Shown here: positions 7,286 to 7,380 of the stretch, in pieces
How positions within the stretch are numbered: the first letter of the stretch is position 1
How the letters are laid out: the number at the start of each line of letters is the position of its first letter
Source: Chloroflexota bacterium
GTDB taxonomy: Bacteria; Chloroflexota; Dormibacteria; Aeolococcales; Aeolococcaceae
Direction of reading: 5' to 3'
NCBI GenBank assembly: GCA_028287605.1
Contig: JAQBPI010000132.1
Location: forward strand, 1-7,380
DNA length: 7,380 nt
The notes under the pieces: model-generated
What the model was told of the DNA's origin: nothing
Databases searched by the model: none
What the model saw: only the letters and a program-made list of their open reading frames with translations
Made by a program: the position numbers and the translations under genes

Positions 7286-7380
7286 TCAGACCAGCGGGCG
7301 CTTCGCCGGCACCCCGTGACGGCGCGGGTACGCGCCGGGGGTGGCGGTGCGCTTCACGACCACCAGGACCCCGCCGTCCG
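7286..7380 (-). CDS. rsmG: C-terminal end of probable 16S rRNA (guanine-N7) methyltransferase RsmG, cut by the window
   Basis: The complement of 7286-7380 is open and ends in TGA at 7288-7286. It encodes 30 complete codons: a hydrophobic strand V-L-V-V-V-K-R followed by TPGAYPRRHGVPAKRPL and a final Val. The pattern T-P-x-x-Y-P-R-x-x-G-x-P-x-K-x-P is the characteristic tail of many Gram-positive-type RsmG (GidB) proteins, which methylate N7 of G527 in 16S rRNA using S-adenosylmethionine. The catalytic Rossmann domain lies beyond the window, so the call rests on this tail alone. rsmG often lies beside parA/parB and the replication origin, so those genes might follow; that is inference from other genomes. 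Confidence 0.72.
   Translation of the reverse strand, partial: DGGVLVVVKRTATPGAYPRRHGVPAKRPLV

Overview
The window is very GC-rich DNA, with strong G/C preference at third codon positions and long spurious open frames opposite the real genes. It carries six protein-coding genes plus the tail of a seventh. I saw no tRNA, rRNA, CRISPR array, transposase, integrase or phage gene, so this looks like ordinary chromosome from a high-GC bacterium. The murE sequence (P-loop G-T-D-G-K, signature E-D-P-R) and the mixed gene order would fit a Chloroflexota/Dormibacterota-type or actinobacterial lineage. That placement is inference; no marker gene here settles it.

Left part (1-4867, + strand): the window opens inside murE, a peptidoglycan precursor ligase whose 5' end lies outside. 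After a 237-base gap comes a large membrane-bound cyclic-di-GMP enzyme with six predicted membrane helices, a HAMP-like linker, GGDEF, EAL and a C-terminal GAF-like domain. Both catalytic sites look intact. Twelve bases after it begins a 157-residue protein of unknown function, probably on the same transcript.

Middle and right part (4902-6880, - strand): a stand-alone response-regulator receiver converges on that pair. Upstream of the receiver on the same strand, across a hairpin-rich 173-base spacer, is asnS, encoding a complete asparaginyl-tRNA synthetase of the E. coli type. A 98-base divergent region separates asnS from a 98-residue unknown protein (+). That gene converges, 10 bases away, on the last 30 codons of what is probably rsmG (- strand), cut by the window end.

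Functionally this is housekeeping (cell wall, translation, ribosome methylation) interleaved with a signalling block: a c-di-GMP enzyme, an unknown partner and an orphan receiver. I did not find a clearly novel system. The best leads are the unknown protein coupled to the c-di-GMP enzyme, its faint C-terminal resemblance to the other unknown protein 2 kb away, the terminal GAF domain, the variant MurE signature, and the structured spacer between asnS and the receiver.
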